Origin: Heterotrichella gracilis
Lineage: Eukaryota; Sar; Xanthophyceae; Tribonematales; Xanthonemataceae
Assembly: GCA_032358255.1 (NCBI GenBank)
Contig: JAULBX010016083.1
Location: 1 to 64,000 of the forward strand
Length of the DNA stretch: 64,000 bases
Reading direction: 5' to 3'
Shown: positions 49,177 through 61,495 of the stretch, one piece after another
Layout of the letters: each line of letters opens with the position of its first letter
How positions within the stretch are numbered: position 1 is the stretch's first letter
Program-made: the position numbers and the translations under genes
The notes under the pieces: model-generated
What the model was told of the DNA's origin: nothing
What the model saw: only the letters and a program-made list of their open reading frames with translations
The model's database searches: none

Positions 49177-52100
49177 CTACCACCAGGCCCAGGAAGGCTT
49201 GTTGTTGCTACCGCTGGCCATGACAGGCTCAGAGGCGGCGGGGGTGCGGGCCAGTGTTGCGTCCAGGCTGCGAGCGCGCCAGCGGCGGATCCAGTCGCGC
49301 GCCTCAGCCACGTTCTCGGGCAGCTCCTCTGCAGGGCCGGCTGTGGTGCAGGGAAGGTGATTATGGAAGGGTATGAAAGGAACCAGAGGCAGGAAAATAA
49401 GCACCGGATTTTTAACGATAAACAAAAATATTGCCATCTATTAGATATTATACTGACAAGAACAATAACAATAACAATACCAGTGTTGCAAGATAGCTAT
49501 TTGACAATTTGGCTTGTAAATGCCAATACGTTACCATACGATGCAGTGGCAAATGTGTTTAATCACTCCTGTCCCAGCAGTACCCAAACTCCTTTAAACA
49601 ATATGCCCACGCCATTCACTATGGCTTGTGACCCAGGCAATCACTGCCTATGCTTCCATCCCACGTGTCAACGGCGATGGCGACGCAACCCAAAGTCACC
49701 CATGCGCCTGCCTATCATGCTCACCAGCCAGGCGCGCACGCCATGCCGCAATCCACTCAGCAGCCTCCACAGCGTTGGGCAGCTTGTCGCCAGCTTCGGC
49801 AGCAGGGGCGGCGGCAGGGGGGGCGGCAGCCTCGGCCTCAGCCAGGCGCGCCCTCCAGGCATCGATCCATGTGCGCGCCTCAGCGGCATTGGGCTCGGCC
49901 GCTGCCGCGTCGGCCGTACTGGGTGCAGGGGCCTCGGTGGCTGTGGCCTCCTGCAGGTGGGGCACCGGTGGCGAGTGAGGTGCAGCAGGCTGTGCAGGGG
50001 TATGACAGCAAGTCTCCAATCAATGTTGGCAACTCTCCAGGTAAAATATTTAAGTCTTATATGGGCTACTCTGCCGCCCATAACTGCTGGGTGTACGCCA
50101 AGTCAAGGCGGATGCAGTATATGCATTACTCAAATTGCGCCATTGCCACTCGGCGGCATACAGTCTCGCCCTGCACCCCGCATCCCACCCACCTCCTCAG
50201 CATTGGCTAGGCGCGCCTTCCATGCATCAATCCACTCGCGTGCCTCTGCTGCGCTGGCTCCTGCGCTGGCGGCGGCCCGCCCGTCATCCACCACAGTCAC
50301 GCTGTCGGCTGTGGCGCTCTCAGATGCAGGGCGCACGCGGCCGCCGCCTCCAGACTCCCTCGCCGCAGCCACACGCGGGTCTGCCAGGATCTCCTAAGGG
50401 GTTCCAGGCAAAGGGTTAGGGGTCTCTGAGGTGCTTGCCATTGTGCATTCCAGCGGGTTCTATGCCATCATTGCCAAAACTCAAGACATATGCCGTGAGC
50501 AAGGCAGCATACACCCTCAGCTTGCAACATGCAAACCAATTGTTTTTGGAAACCACGATAACACGATTGAATTGAAGGCTGAACACACAGCAGCGCATTT
50601 GACACCGCGACTGTCCACCACCATCCACGCGCTTCCCACCTGCTTCCTCTCCTCAGTCACCGGTGGGGGCACGGGCGCAGGTGCAGGGAAGGGGGGCAGC
50701 CCTGCCGTCGCGCGCTTCCTGTCCACCACCAATCCCAGGAACATCCGCAGCCAGTCCCCAGAGCCCATGGTGCGGTCCTGTGCGTCCGCCGCCTCTGCGC
50801 GCCGCACCTCAAACGTCTTGCCAGCCATGGCAGGGCTGGCCAGCGCTGCTGCAGTGAGTGTGGCCACCTCCTCACGCGTGATACGGCCAGAGATGCGGTC
50901 GCCTGGAAGGAGCGGGGGGAAAACATGGTGGGTCTGGTGTGATGATGGTGTTATGTATTTGCTGCCACCTTAAATGCACAACCAAACGCACTTCAGCCAG
51001 GAGGACTTTAATACATCACTGGTGGTATATTAAAGTCCTCCTGCTTCAGCACCCGAAAATTTGATCTGCGTCCATCCTTGCCACTACCATAATGAAAGCG
51101 CGGCCAGATTGACTAGTATGCGCCGCAGCATCCAACATGCGTGCAACCCCATAAGAAATCCAGCTGTCAGCCCCCGACATCCCATTGCCTCACCCTGCGC
51201 CGCCTCCAGCAAGGCGGGCTTCATGTCGTCGTCACGCGCCACCAGCCCAGTGGGGCGGATGACTGTGTAGGCCAGGCCGCTGGCCCGCACCGCGTTCTCG
51301 CCGCTGTACTTGTGGTTCAGCACACCTGCAGGGCGGATGTGAAGGGCATAGGTATAGGGAGTGGACTGGTTCTGCCTCACACTGAGCCAGTTGTCACCAC
51401 CAGCCAAGGCTTTAAGGCGTTAAGGGTCCAGGGTGTGCGCTCAAGCCAGTGGACGGAACACACCACATACACGTGGCTTTCGAGCATTGCACTCTACAGC
51501 CTACCCTGCTATTCAATGCAGGGGCAATGCACAGGCAACACGTTCCAGACTCTTCCGCAAACACGCTCCAAATGAATGTGTAATCCCCAGCCCGGCACCC
51601 CACGCACCCCCGGGGTTGAGCTGCACAATGGGGATGTCCTTCTTGCGCGCCTCCTCGTCGTCCCCTATGGCAGCATTGCGCTCCACCCCTGCCGATGAGA
51701 TGACCACCACCTGGGGTTTGGCCTCTGAATAGGCGCTGATGCCACCTGCCAGCTGCAGCTCAAAGGTGCCTGGGTGGTAGTTGGGGTTGGTGTAGCCGTT
51801 GTACTCAAAGCGGCTGAGGACCTGCAAGGGGGAGAGGGGCAGGTGAGGAGGGGGGAGGAAGCACCTGGGAGCATCTGCACTCCATGCTGAGGCGCTCTAT
51901 GTCCTAGGATTCAATTTGATTTGCTTGCATGATCCCGTAATGAACAGTAAGTAATTGGTATTCATAGTTGCCAATGCCAAGTTCGACTTTGTGCGTGTGC
52001 ATTGTGCACATGCAACCCTGCCACGGTGGAAGCTTGTCCCTGGCAGAAACCCAACACAGCAACATCATCCACTCACCAGCCCAAACTGGCGCACTTTGGA

Positions 52101-55006
52101 TGCGTCCAGCGGCTTCGCATTGGGGTCGAAGCGCGCCCGCTTGACCGCCACAAACTCGTGCCACGGCAGGTACACGGTGGACCACTCCCCCGCCACGGTG
52201 TCAAATTGCGCCTGGTAGGTGTCCTCAGGCACGCCCTCCTGATCAGCCTGTGGGGGAGGGGTTGGACTACTTAATGCTGGCGTGGTGTAAGGGTTGCTGT
52301 GTGCGGGAGGGTTGGCAAGACTAAGCCACAGGTGTTATGCAACACATTGCATGTGATCCAATGTAAGATATGTAGTGCAAGGACAGGTGTGCATAATGCA
52401 GTGAGTCCATGGACAACCCTCTTCAGCGCAAATACAGACGCTCCTGCAACGCAGCATGAACTCCACCCCATGCCCAGCATCCCTTCCCCCCTTCCAAATC
52501 CCCTCCTCCCCGCTGCGCACCGTCTTGAGGTTGAGCTTGAATGTCTGGCCGTCCCCCTTCACCTTGAGGCACACCCCGTCATAGGCAGACAGGTCCAGGT
52601 CAAGGGGGGAGGTGCGCGCGCCGCAGAAGCCGCCTCCCTCCACCACCAGCTCGCCCCGCCAGGTGGCGCCGCTGCCATCGCTGCTGGGGCCCAGGCCGCT
52701 CTGTGACTGGCCGCCCATGATGACGTCATCCAGGCGCTGCCACACCGCCAGGTCCTCCGCGCTGCGCATGCTCAGCACCTCCTGCAAGGGGGAAAAACAC
52801 AGGAACGGTAATTACCAGGGCATGTTTGCGGGCTGCAGCATTACACTTGGCAAGTACATATTAATTAAGATTGCAGCACCGTTTGCTTGAATGCATGGTT
52901 TTGCATCAGCAGCACTTCCTAATGGATGCCACTGTTTGCTCCCTTCCATGGCAACCATCCAATGCCCTGCAACCCCACCGCCTTGCATGCTTGTGGCCCC
53001 ACCTTTGTCTCCCGCTTGACTGGCTCCATGACCCCCCTCAGTGCCTGGGCCACGTTGGCCACGCCCTGGGCATCGACGCGCTCAGATGTCATGTTGTCAA
53101 GGTACCTGGACGATGCGGATGAGTTAATTGTCACAGATGACAGTTCATCATATCACGGATTCTCTAAGGTCCAACATGTTTTTTTGTTTCTTCCACTCGC
53201 ATCGATTGGAAGAGAGGGGAAGACTGTGTGTTTGTAATAAAGCTGCATGTGGAGGTAACAATATGACGGCTCATGCTTGGGAGGCACAGTGGATGCTGCT
53301 CCTGGCTGTGTGGTGTGTAGGGTACCAAGTGGGGATCAACCCTAAGCAGGAGGTGCATTTGGAGCACATCACAATGAACCCTTACCAGCCCCCCAACAAC
53401 CCATGCTGTAGATGGTGCATTACTTCACAGGCAGTGCTGGCAGTACTCCACCCACCCATCCCCTCACATGCGGTGCAGGCAACCACCCACCCACCACGTT
53501 GGCCCCCCCCACTCACCCCATCCCCCCCTCCGCCAGCTTGCCAAACACCGGCCCCAGCGCCAGCACCGCCTGCGTCACCCCCTTGAGTGCCTCGCTACTG
53601 ATGCCCCCTTGCTCAGTCACATCCACCCCCCCCTCGATGATGAGCGCACCGCTGCCGCCCGCCTGGTACCCCTCCTTCACACCCGCATCCTGGAACACCT
53701 GCCTGGCGCGGTCGGCGGATCGGGCCATGGCCACAACGGTGCGGCCAGAGGCAAGCAGCTGGGGAAGGGGGTGAGGGTGAGAATGCGTGTGAGGGTAGGG
53801 CAGGATCACATGCGCATGGCAGGCGCATGGAGCACCATATATATCAATGCAAGGAGGGTGTAATAAAGAGTAATGCACTGATGCCTGCACGGCTGCTATA
53901 CCACAGCAGTGCAGTGGCCCATATATGGTGGTGTATGTACAGACGCCACGTGGATGAACGTGTGCTGTATCAGTTCAGTTGATCCAGGGCCCTGCCCCGC
54001 AGCTCTGATCGCCAGCTACCATACCCTAGGGCGTGTGCCTCACCTGCGCCACCACCTGGCGCCCCAGCCTGCCGCTGCTCCCAAACACAGCAACTGCGTT
54101 GTCGCGCGGGATGGACGCTGGCGCTACTGCCTTGCTGATGGCTGCTGCACTGGAGCCCGCACTGGGGCCACCGGATTTGCCCAGGCCCCACAGCAGCAGG
54201 CCACCACCCAGCACTGCAAGGGGAAAAGGGGGTGAGGACTAGGGGAGTGGGTGGTGATGGCGGTAGCAGAGCCGCAGATGGTGGTAGCAGGGCCGGCAAT
54301 CATGTGGCAAAATGAGATGCACTTCGGGCTCGTGTGGTGTATATGGCCATATCAACCAGATAGTATGACAACCAGAAAACCCAATGCATCTGCACCCGGA
54401 GCCTGGTGATCCACTGTGTGATGTCACCAGTAATCTACACTTTAAAAGACTCTACAATGTCAATCTGGGCACCATCTGAATCGCAGTTCGGTACCTGCGA
54501 TGATCCTGACCATGCCACACCAGCGATGGTCCATAGTTGGTTCCTGGCTGTATCCTAGCTACTGAAGGACAGGACCACACACGGGCACATGCACACACCC
54601 TGCTGCACCACGTAGCTGCATGCCAAGCGCAAGCCAACATACACAGCCACATGAGGCCATAGCCAGCGCAACTCCACGCCAGGTAGAAGCTTATGCAACG
54701 CTGTGGATATGCTGGACAGGCATATCCAGCCTCACCTGCAGCAGCTGCAGCTGCGGGGATGCCATAGGGGGTGGCCTGAAGGAAGGGGTTTAGGGCCGCC
54801 TCAGCACCCACCGCCCCCAGCACCATGGGACCGAGAGCTGCCGTGCAGGGGGCGGCAGCCACCCGCCCTACCCGCCTCACGTAGTGGGTGTGGACGCACC
54901 GCCTGAGTGGCAGGGCGCCAGCTGAGAATGGCTTGCTACCCACTGCCCGAGCAGGGACTACGCGTTGTGGTCGCATCAAGCGGCTGGCCACCACTGTACT
55001 CTGCAT
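49177..55006 (-). CDS. Chloroplast SDR-CIA30 protein (HCF173-type) with C-terminal WIxxWRARL repeats
   Basis: Twelve exons (high to low): 55006-54736, 54213-54044, 53758-53517, 53105-53003, 52781-52521, 52247-52077, 51821-51608, 51325-51194, 50902-50640, 50393-50193, 49950-49725, 49340-49177; 805 residues. A Ser/Arg/Ala-rich transit peptide (MQSTVVASRLMRPQRVVPAR) precedes a Rossmann domain with VFGSSGRLGRQVV near 130-145. A CIA30 domain is inserted at about 263-430 (WQRLDDVIMGGQSQSG, FCGARTSPLDLDLSAYDG, FVAVKRARFDP). The SDR half resumes with VVVISSAGVERN and AYTVIRPTGLV. This insertion is the hallmark of HCF173 (psbA translation/stability) and of its paralogue type; which one this is cannot be decided here. 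The last 150 residues carry four copies of an EARxWIxxWRARL motif. Confidence 0.88.
50998..51043. repeat. 16-bp perfect inverted repeat in an HCF173-like intron
   Basis: CAGGAGGACTTTAATA (50998-51013) pairs with TATTAAAGTCCTCCTG (51028-51043) across a 14-nt loop, inside the intron between exons 8 and 9. It is the size of a MITE end or a small hairpin. No target-site duplication is clear, although CTTCAG occurs on both sides. Confidence 0.7.
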
Positions 55007-55996
55007 ATCGCCTGGTTTGATTAGACTGTGAATGTGCTTGCGCTTGTCTGCTTATCTAGCCCCCGAGAAGTGTGCCTATTGTGTGGCTGTGTGCATGCCG
55101 TTCCGTACTGACACTGTGGCTGTGGTCGCCAGTAGATGATCTGCGACAAGGGATGTCAAGCAGGTTGTGCAGAGTACTTGACTGTTATGCATGGACAACG
55201 AACCGGGTTGCACGCTATCCAATAACGACGTTTGTGAGGTTGTGCCAATTGCCACTCGGACAGCGGGCAGGTGAGGATCTGGTGCATCCCCAAAGCAAAG
55301 GTGTGGGGATGACGGCTGGGGATACCAAGTAAGGGTATACCTCACTGCCCGTTTTCACCGTACTACCGCAAGGGGCGCCTAGGCGCAAGAAAAGGGCTCA
55401 ATTAAGGGAACAACCATCCTTTATCTTCGCTGTGATAGGCCTAGGCTTCACAGCCTTGCAGCAGAGGACGAGCGGGTTAACTTGAGGGGCACCAGCACAC
55501 TGGCAGTGCTCTTTAGGCTGACATAACCAGGACTTGACAGTACCCCCATACACGGCTTCCAGGGCTCAAAGTTTGACCACCTGAATTGCTAAGCAACACA
55601 TCCCGCCTCTAACTGGTCTGCGCTGGTGCCCACAACCTTGCAGTGAGTATGCACTACTTCACCCCCTCACCCCTGGCTCCTGAAGTTTTGGCATGCAAGG
55701 GTCACTGTACGGCGGTGCATACCTCGTCCCTTCCTGTCACTTGCAGAATATGAAGTATATGCAACTGCACAGGCTAACTAATTTCGCCACTATCTGAAGT
55801 GCCGCCCCCCGCCTCATGGGGTCCGCATGCCACATGGCTGCAGCGTGACAGGGTTGGCCACTCTTTGCAGGAGCCAAGACCCTAAGGGTCTTCTTGGTAT
55901 CACCATGTCTTGTCCCTCAGGGCACCAAGGGCCAGGCAGCTGGCGGACATGAAGCGAGCCTAGGCCAGGCAGGATAAACCCTATCCAAGGGTTTTT
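55007..55996. promoter_or_regulatory. 1-kb space between divergent HCF173-like (-) and FtsJ-like (+) genes
   Basis: Both start codons face outward. A short palindrome AAGACCCTAAGGGTCTT is at about 55873-55889. No coding exon recognised. Confidence 0.4.
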
Positions 55997-57951
55997 ATGA
56001 CGTTGCCACCTGGGCCAGTGGACGTTATCCTGCAACTCACCCACCAGACGCAATGCCCTCGCATCATCGAGTACCACTCCTCACCAGACTACAACATCTT
56101 TCCTGCTCAAGGGTTTGGCATGGAGGTGAGCCGGCAGTGCACAGGGCAACCAGTGTGTGTCCCCCATTGTGGTCAGGGTATGTAGGGGGGCACTTCTCCC
56201 CCTGTGTGCTATCGTTGGGCTAACCCGCCAGTTGTTTGCTGGAAACAAACTTCCAAATTCAATTTAGAACTCCTAAAAGTGATTAGATTAACTATTTTAT
56301 TTTTTTTAAATTTTGCTTCCTTTTCAGTGCCAGGAGGTTGGCCCCATCAGCTCCAAGGTCGGTCCCTGCCTGGTGGTCATCAAGGGGGTGACGCTAGGCT
56401 ATGACGCATTCAGGGAGTGGTTTGATCAGTCGCTGCTGCGCCGATACTGCACGCGCTTCTACTGGACATATCCCAGTCAGGAGGTTGACACACTGGAGGT
56501 GAGTGGGGAGGAATGCCTGCAGACGTTCAGTGACCTCCGTGATCCCAACCATTGCCATGACACGGGAGTGGCAGCAATTCTGAACCCCGCTTCTCGTACC
56601 TGTGTGCAGGAGGTAGCAGATGCTGCACGCGTGGCGCTCCCTGGTGGCGCCAGCGTGCGCCTGCACTGCCACCCCCGCACACTACAGGAGCCCCTGCTGG
56701 TGGGTTGGGAACTCACACCTGAGGTTATGAATGGTGCATAGGGGGTACATTATATTCATGGCAGTGACTAGAAGGTGGCGCATACCTGGCACATGTTGGT
56801 GCTTCCAATGTGCAGCTCTTGAAGTGGCATGGCATACCAATCTGATTGACCACACATTGATATATATCCAGCTATTTAATCCCGCTCCACTACGACATTG
56901 GTGTGTAACCATGTTCATTTGCATGGAAAGGCATGGCATTGACATGCATATTTGCGCCTGGTTTTTTAGTAACCCCCCGCCCCCGCCCCCCCTTGCAGGA
57001 CCTGCTGGCGCCCACCATCTCCTTCCAACCCCAGTCTTTCAGCCATGCACTGTGCGTGGTGAGGTTGGAGGGGCGCTACCGGCACACGGTGATGCCAGGG
57101 AATATGCTGTACATGCAGGACAGGTGGGAGGGGAGGGCATCCCCGGACAGCTGTGCGCGTGCTGTGTACAAGCTGGAGGAGGCAATGCATGTCATGGGGG
57201 CGGGTGGGGGAGCGCTGGGATGGGCCCTGGATGTAGGTGAGTGGCTGCGGAGTCAGCTTCCAACATCTATGGAGGCACTCTCACAATGTGCACACCATTC
57301 ATGCATGCCACATTCCACATGCCACACTGCTGTCATGGGGTGCTCATGTGCCATCAAAGGTACATCCATCTCGGCCCGCCATGGACGTCCATTGAACATG
57401 TGCATTATCCCCCTGTTCCATTAGTACCCTCCCACCTCCCTCCAGGCGCCGCCCCCGGCAGCTGGACCGCCTTCCTGGCGGAGCGCTGTGGCCAGGTCAT
57501 TGCGGTTGACCCCGCACCGCTGGACCCCGCCACCCTGCTCCTGCCCAACGTGCACCACCTGCAGGCCAAGGTGGAGGACGTCCTCCCCTCCATACACCGC
57601 CTCCTTGACGGCGCCCCCCTTGACCTGGTGGTGTCAGACATGAACCACCATCCCCGGGAAATTGTGGGGATTGTGACGCAGCTCCTGCCCCTGCTGCGCC
57701 CCGGTGGCTGGCTGGTGCTGACCATGAAGCTGTTTGGGCTGGGGCGGGACCAGAGCGCGCGGTTTGAGGAGCTCAGGCAGGCGCTGGGTGGGTGGGTGGA
57801 GGGGGCGCAGTGCGTGTGGCTCATGGCCAATACAGTCAACGAGCGCACGTTCCTGGCACAGCGCAGGGCGGGTGGTGGGGAGGGCGGAGGTGGCGTGGGC
57901 AGGCGCACCAGTGGGCCTTTTGGTGTGATGGCAAGGCCTCTGATATGGTGA
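55997..57951 (+). CDS. FtsJ/RlmM-like RNA 2'-O-methyltransferase
   Basis: Five exons: 55997-56125, 56328-56498, 56610-56699, 56999-57236 and 57446-57951; 377 residues. The C-terminal half is a Rossmann methyltransferase: SAM motif DVGAAPGSWTAFLAERC (about 208-224), acidic VIAVDPAPL, catalytic Asp in VVSDMNHHPREIV and Lys in GGWLVLTMKLFGLGRD. The N-terminal half (ISSKVGPCLVVIKGV, LLAPTISFQPQSFSHALCVV) resembles the substrate-binding part of RlmM-type 23S rRNA methyltransferases. It therefore probably 2'-O-methylates an rRNA; whether organellar or cytosolic is unclear because no clear transit peptide follows the chosen ATG. An upstream exon with a targeting sequence is possible. Confidence 0.82.
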
Positions 57952-58444
57952 ATCCGTGCGTGTTGGAGCATCGGTGGTTGCCATTGGCAAGCACTGGTGC
58001 GCTGCCATGGTGGCCTTTTCAAACACTGAGTACTAATAATAGGAACATGGCAGGATAACTAGCAGCCAAAGTTCCACCACGTTACACCCACGCCATGAAT
58101 ACTTTACGCCCACGTCATGCTACCAACCACAATTGAGAATATCGCTTGTGAAATGTGGTTAACAAATGAAACCGTCAGTGGCATTTGCTTCAGCAACCAA
58201 TTTGATCAAATTATTTATTTGTTACCAGTGTCATTCATTGCATGATAATCATTCAGATTGCAACAGTATACTTTTATGGATGACTCAGTACCTGCCATAA
58301 TGTTTGTCAATGGATTAACTGGGCTTCCAGCAGGTCCAAAGTGGCGTCAGGAGTAGCAAGCGTACAAAGTATGGCTGATCTGGCTTTTGTGGTGGAATAA
58401 TAAAACATAAGTATGCTTACAATGTACGCGCTCATGCGCATTCT
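57952..58444. other. Convergent 3' region of FtsJ-like (+) and HPPK-DHPS (-)
   Basis: AT-rich, no exon recognised. Confidence 0.5.
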
Positions 58445-61400
58445 TCACTCATTGCGCCCCTTTGGTGTGTGGCGCCGCACTGCCTCCGCCACCAGCACTG
58501 CATCCCGCACCGCCGTCACGTTATGCGCACGTATGATGTCCGCCCCTTGCATCACGCACAGCGCCGCAGCTGCAGCCGTAGCGTGGTCGCGCGCATCACC
58601 ACCCTCGCGACCTGCACCGCCCACCATGCATACAGTCGGCCATCCGCATTATCGGCAGTGGACAACAGTCTCAACGCATAATATTCCGTGACAGGGCCAG
58701 GAAAATGGAACCAAAAGGCCATGCAATGCGGTCCACAAACATACAGGTACAGAATGTGTGCCTCAAATGCTGCCAGCATACGCTGGCCAACCCCCTCTCA
58801 AACTCCCAACCCCCACCCACCCGTGATCTTGCCAAGAAAGCCCTTCCTTGATGGGCCCAGCAGCATGGGGGCTCCCCGCAGCGCACCAGATAGTTGGCGG
58901 CGCACCAGCGGTAGCCCAGACAGCAGTTCAAGGTTACCCTCAAGGGTTTTGGAGAACCCTAATCCAGGGTCCAGCACCATCCGCCAGGTTTCAATGCCAG
59001 CCTGCACACATGGCAATGCCACATGTGAAACACCGTCGACACAAACATAGATTGCGCTGGTTGGGCCCGTAACTGCAGCACACACATAAATCTGCACCTG
59101 ATCAGGAACCAGAAATATAAATGTACTCCTGCCCGTGCTCCCACCTGCATTGCTGCCTGTGCCCGCAGCTGCAGCTCCCGCCCCACTTCCACACACACGT
59201 CGCTGTAGGAGGTGTGCTCACGGGACTGCATGGTGCCGGGGTCGCCGCGCATGTGCATGCACACGTAGGGGGCGCCTAGGCGGGCCACCTGAGGGGGCAA
59301 GGGGGGCTGGTGTCGCACCTCCTCCAAGGGGATGAAATGCTGACCACTCAATGTGATCGACAGCTACGGCAACCATGACACCAACCTCAGCAGTTCAATT
59401 GGGCCTGTGTACCAGATGCATACAGGCAGGCACATCCCAGTGGCGTGAGTCAGGTTTCACCCTCACCACCGGCAGCATGTCTGGGTCCAATGTCCCGCCT
59501 GACACGTCATTCACTATGTGCGCCCCTGCCGCCACAGCTTCAGCCGCCACCTCCCCATAGAACGTATCAATTGATAGTAGTACCCCTTGCAGGGAGGGCT
59601 TGCTGGCCAGCGCCCTGAAAATAATTATAGCGTTGGTCAGCATGCAGGTGCAATCAAAATGATCGTCTTCAGGTATAGATTTTCAATGCATGAGCAGAGG
59701 ATGCACTCATATCACAAAATTTTGCCATCCACATGCCACCCATCTTTCCACAAACGTGCCTCTTGCCCCCTGCCCCGCCCACCTGATAACCGGCACCACC
59801 CGCTGGGACTCCTCTGCCGCTGATAACCGCAGCGCCCCTGGTCGGGTGGACTGGCCTCCCACATCGATAACATGCGCCCCCTGCTCCGCCATCTGCACCG
59901 CGTGCGCCACCGCCGCCTCATGTGCCACGTATCGCCCGCCGTCACTGAAGCTGTCGGGCGTGACGTTGAGTATGCCCATCACCTGCACGTGCTCCCGCCA
60001 CCGCCACAGGCGACCGTCCAGCAGTGGGATTGCCACCGCCAGGCTGTCACTGCACTCCTGCGCATGGCCTGAGGGCAGCAACAGGTTGTCAAATGGGCTG
60101 TCCAGGATCAAGTATAGGCGCATGGATGTGCGTACTGCTCCTAGCAGGGCTGGCCGGCGTTGCCACGAGCTTGCAGCCACATGTTTGATGTGCGAATGCT
60201 TCCTCCTTATGAATCCAACAACAATGGGCATTGGCCCCATGGTAAACGGTCCATGGAGCATCAGCACGCACCGCCCTGCTCCCTCCATTGCCTGGCTGCC
60301 TCGCCCAGCATGCTCCACACACCACTACCGCCCTCCTCCCCCGTTGCCAGGTCGGCCAACGGCGCCTGCACAAACCCCCGCTCATGCCAGCGCGGGTGTG
60401 GCACCTGCAGGGCGGGCAGCTCCACCCGCCTGTCACCGTAGAAGATAATGTCCAGGTCGATGGGGCGGGGGCCGTTGCGCAGCCCCGACAGGTCTCGACC
60501 CAGCTCCACCTGGAGGCCAGGGGGGGGAGTGATACGGCATATAAACAGGTGGAAAGGATGCACCTGAAAGTACATCCTTTTGACCCAATGAGTACAGAGA
60601 TATGAAATACACGAGGCACTGCATTGGAGACAGCCTAGGAATTGCATGTCGCCAAGGGTACCCGGTCCTGTCATCCGGATGCATGCTGCAGCATGGGGGC
60701 TTGATCTGCCTCACATGGGTCATTTGCCATGGTATGCATGTGGACAGGCATCAACTGGCACCGGTGGCACCGGTGTCAAAGCAACAACTGTGCCTCGCTT
60801 GCCCCCGCCCCACCTCCACCTCCTTGAGGGTGGCCAGCAGATCCAGCGGCGGCAGGGAGGTGCGCAGCAGCAGTGCCCCATTCACAAAAGGTGGCTGGTC
60901 GGTCACATAGGCCGCTGCGCTCTCATACAGGCGGGAGGTGGCGGCTACCTCCACACCACGCGCGTGCAGCAGGGCCAGGCAGGAGCGGATGTTGGCAACG
61001 CGGTCGCCCTGCGCCATGCCATTGGGGCATGGTCACAAGCTGTGGGGCCGTACCCAATGAAACAGCCCCCGTGGCCAAGTAATCGTGGTGTTGAGCAGGG
61101 TAGCAAGGGCCACATGTGAGGCAAAGCGCCTTGGATGCCCAATGCATTGCAAAGCCAGCAAATTTTATGCAGTGGCTCACGTGGGCTGCACGGCTTGTTG
61201 CCTCACCATGTTTGCCCCCACGGCCACTGCCACCTCCTCAGTCTGGCCGCCCCCAGCCGCACCGCACTGCAGCCTGCCCTGCACACCCCCTGCTGCACCC
61301 TGCGCCACCGCTCTACTGCAGGCCACCCACACAGCGTGTGGTGAGCTGCCGTAGCAACATATAAAGTACAAGAGTATGGAAGGGTGTGCACTTTCAGCAA

Positions 61401-61495
61401 AATTGCAAACTGTCTGACATTGCCTCGCCCACTGCTGCACTTGCTTACCTGAATGGTGGCCACACCAGCCCAGCCCTGCCTAGTACACGAAGCAT
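58445..61495 (-). CDS. Bifunctional HPPK-DHPS, mitochondrial folate synthesis
   Basis: Nine exons (high to low): 61495-61449, 61315-61207, 61008-60814, 60509-60272, 60068-59783, 59614-59467, 59288-59145, 59001-58821, 58611-58445; 504 residues. The first domain (hydroxymethyl-dihydropterin pyrophosphokinase) starts [20 protein letters not shown] and has the signature [16 protein letters not shown]. The second (dihydropteroate synthase) shows [67 protein letters not shown] and IIRAHNV, so both active sites look complete. Exon 1 ([15 protein letters not shown]) is a short basic, hydrophobic presequence fitting the mitochondrial location of plant HPPK-DHPS. No FolB domain is attached, as in plants and unlike fungi. 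Sulfonamides inhibit this step in relatives. Confidence 0.94.

Noticed and set aside
54778-54800. Telomere-like AGGGGTTTAGGG as an interstitial repeat
   Set aside because: It lies inside exon 1 of the HCF173-like gene and encodes part of AALNPFL, so it is a coding coincidence.
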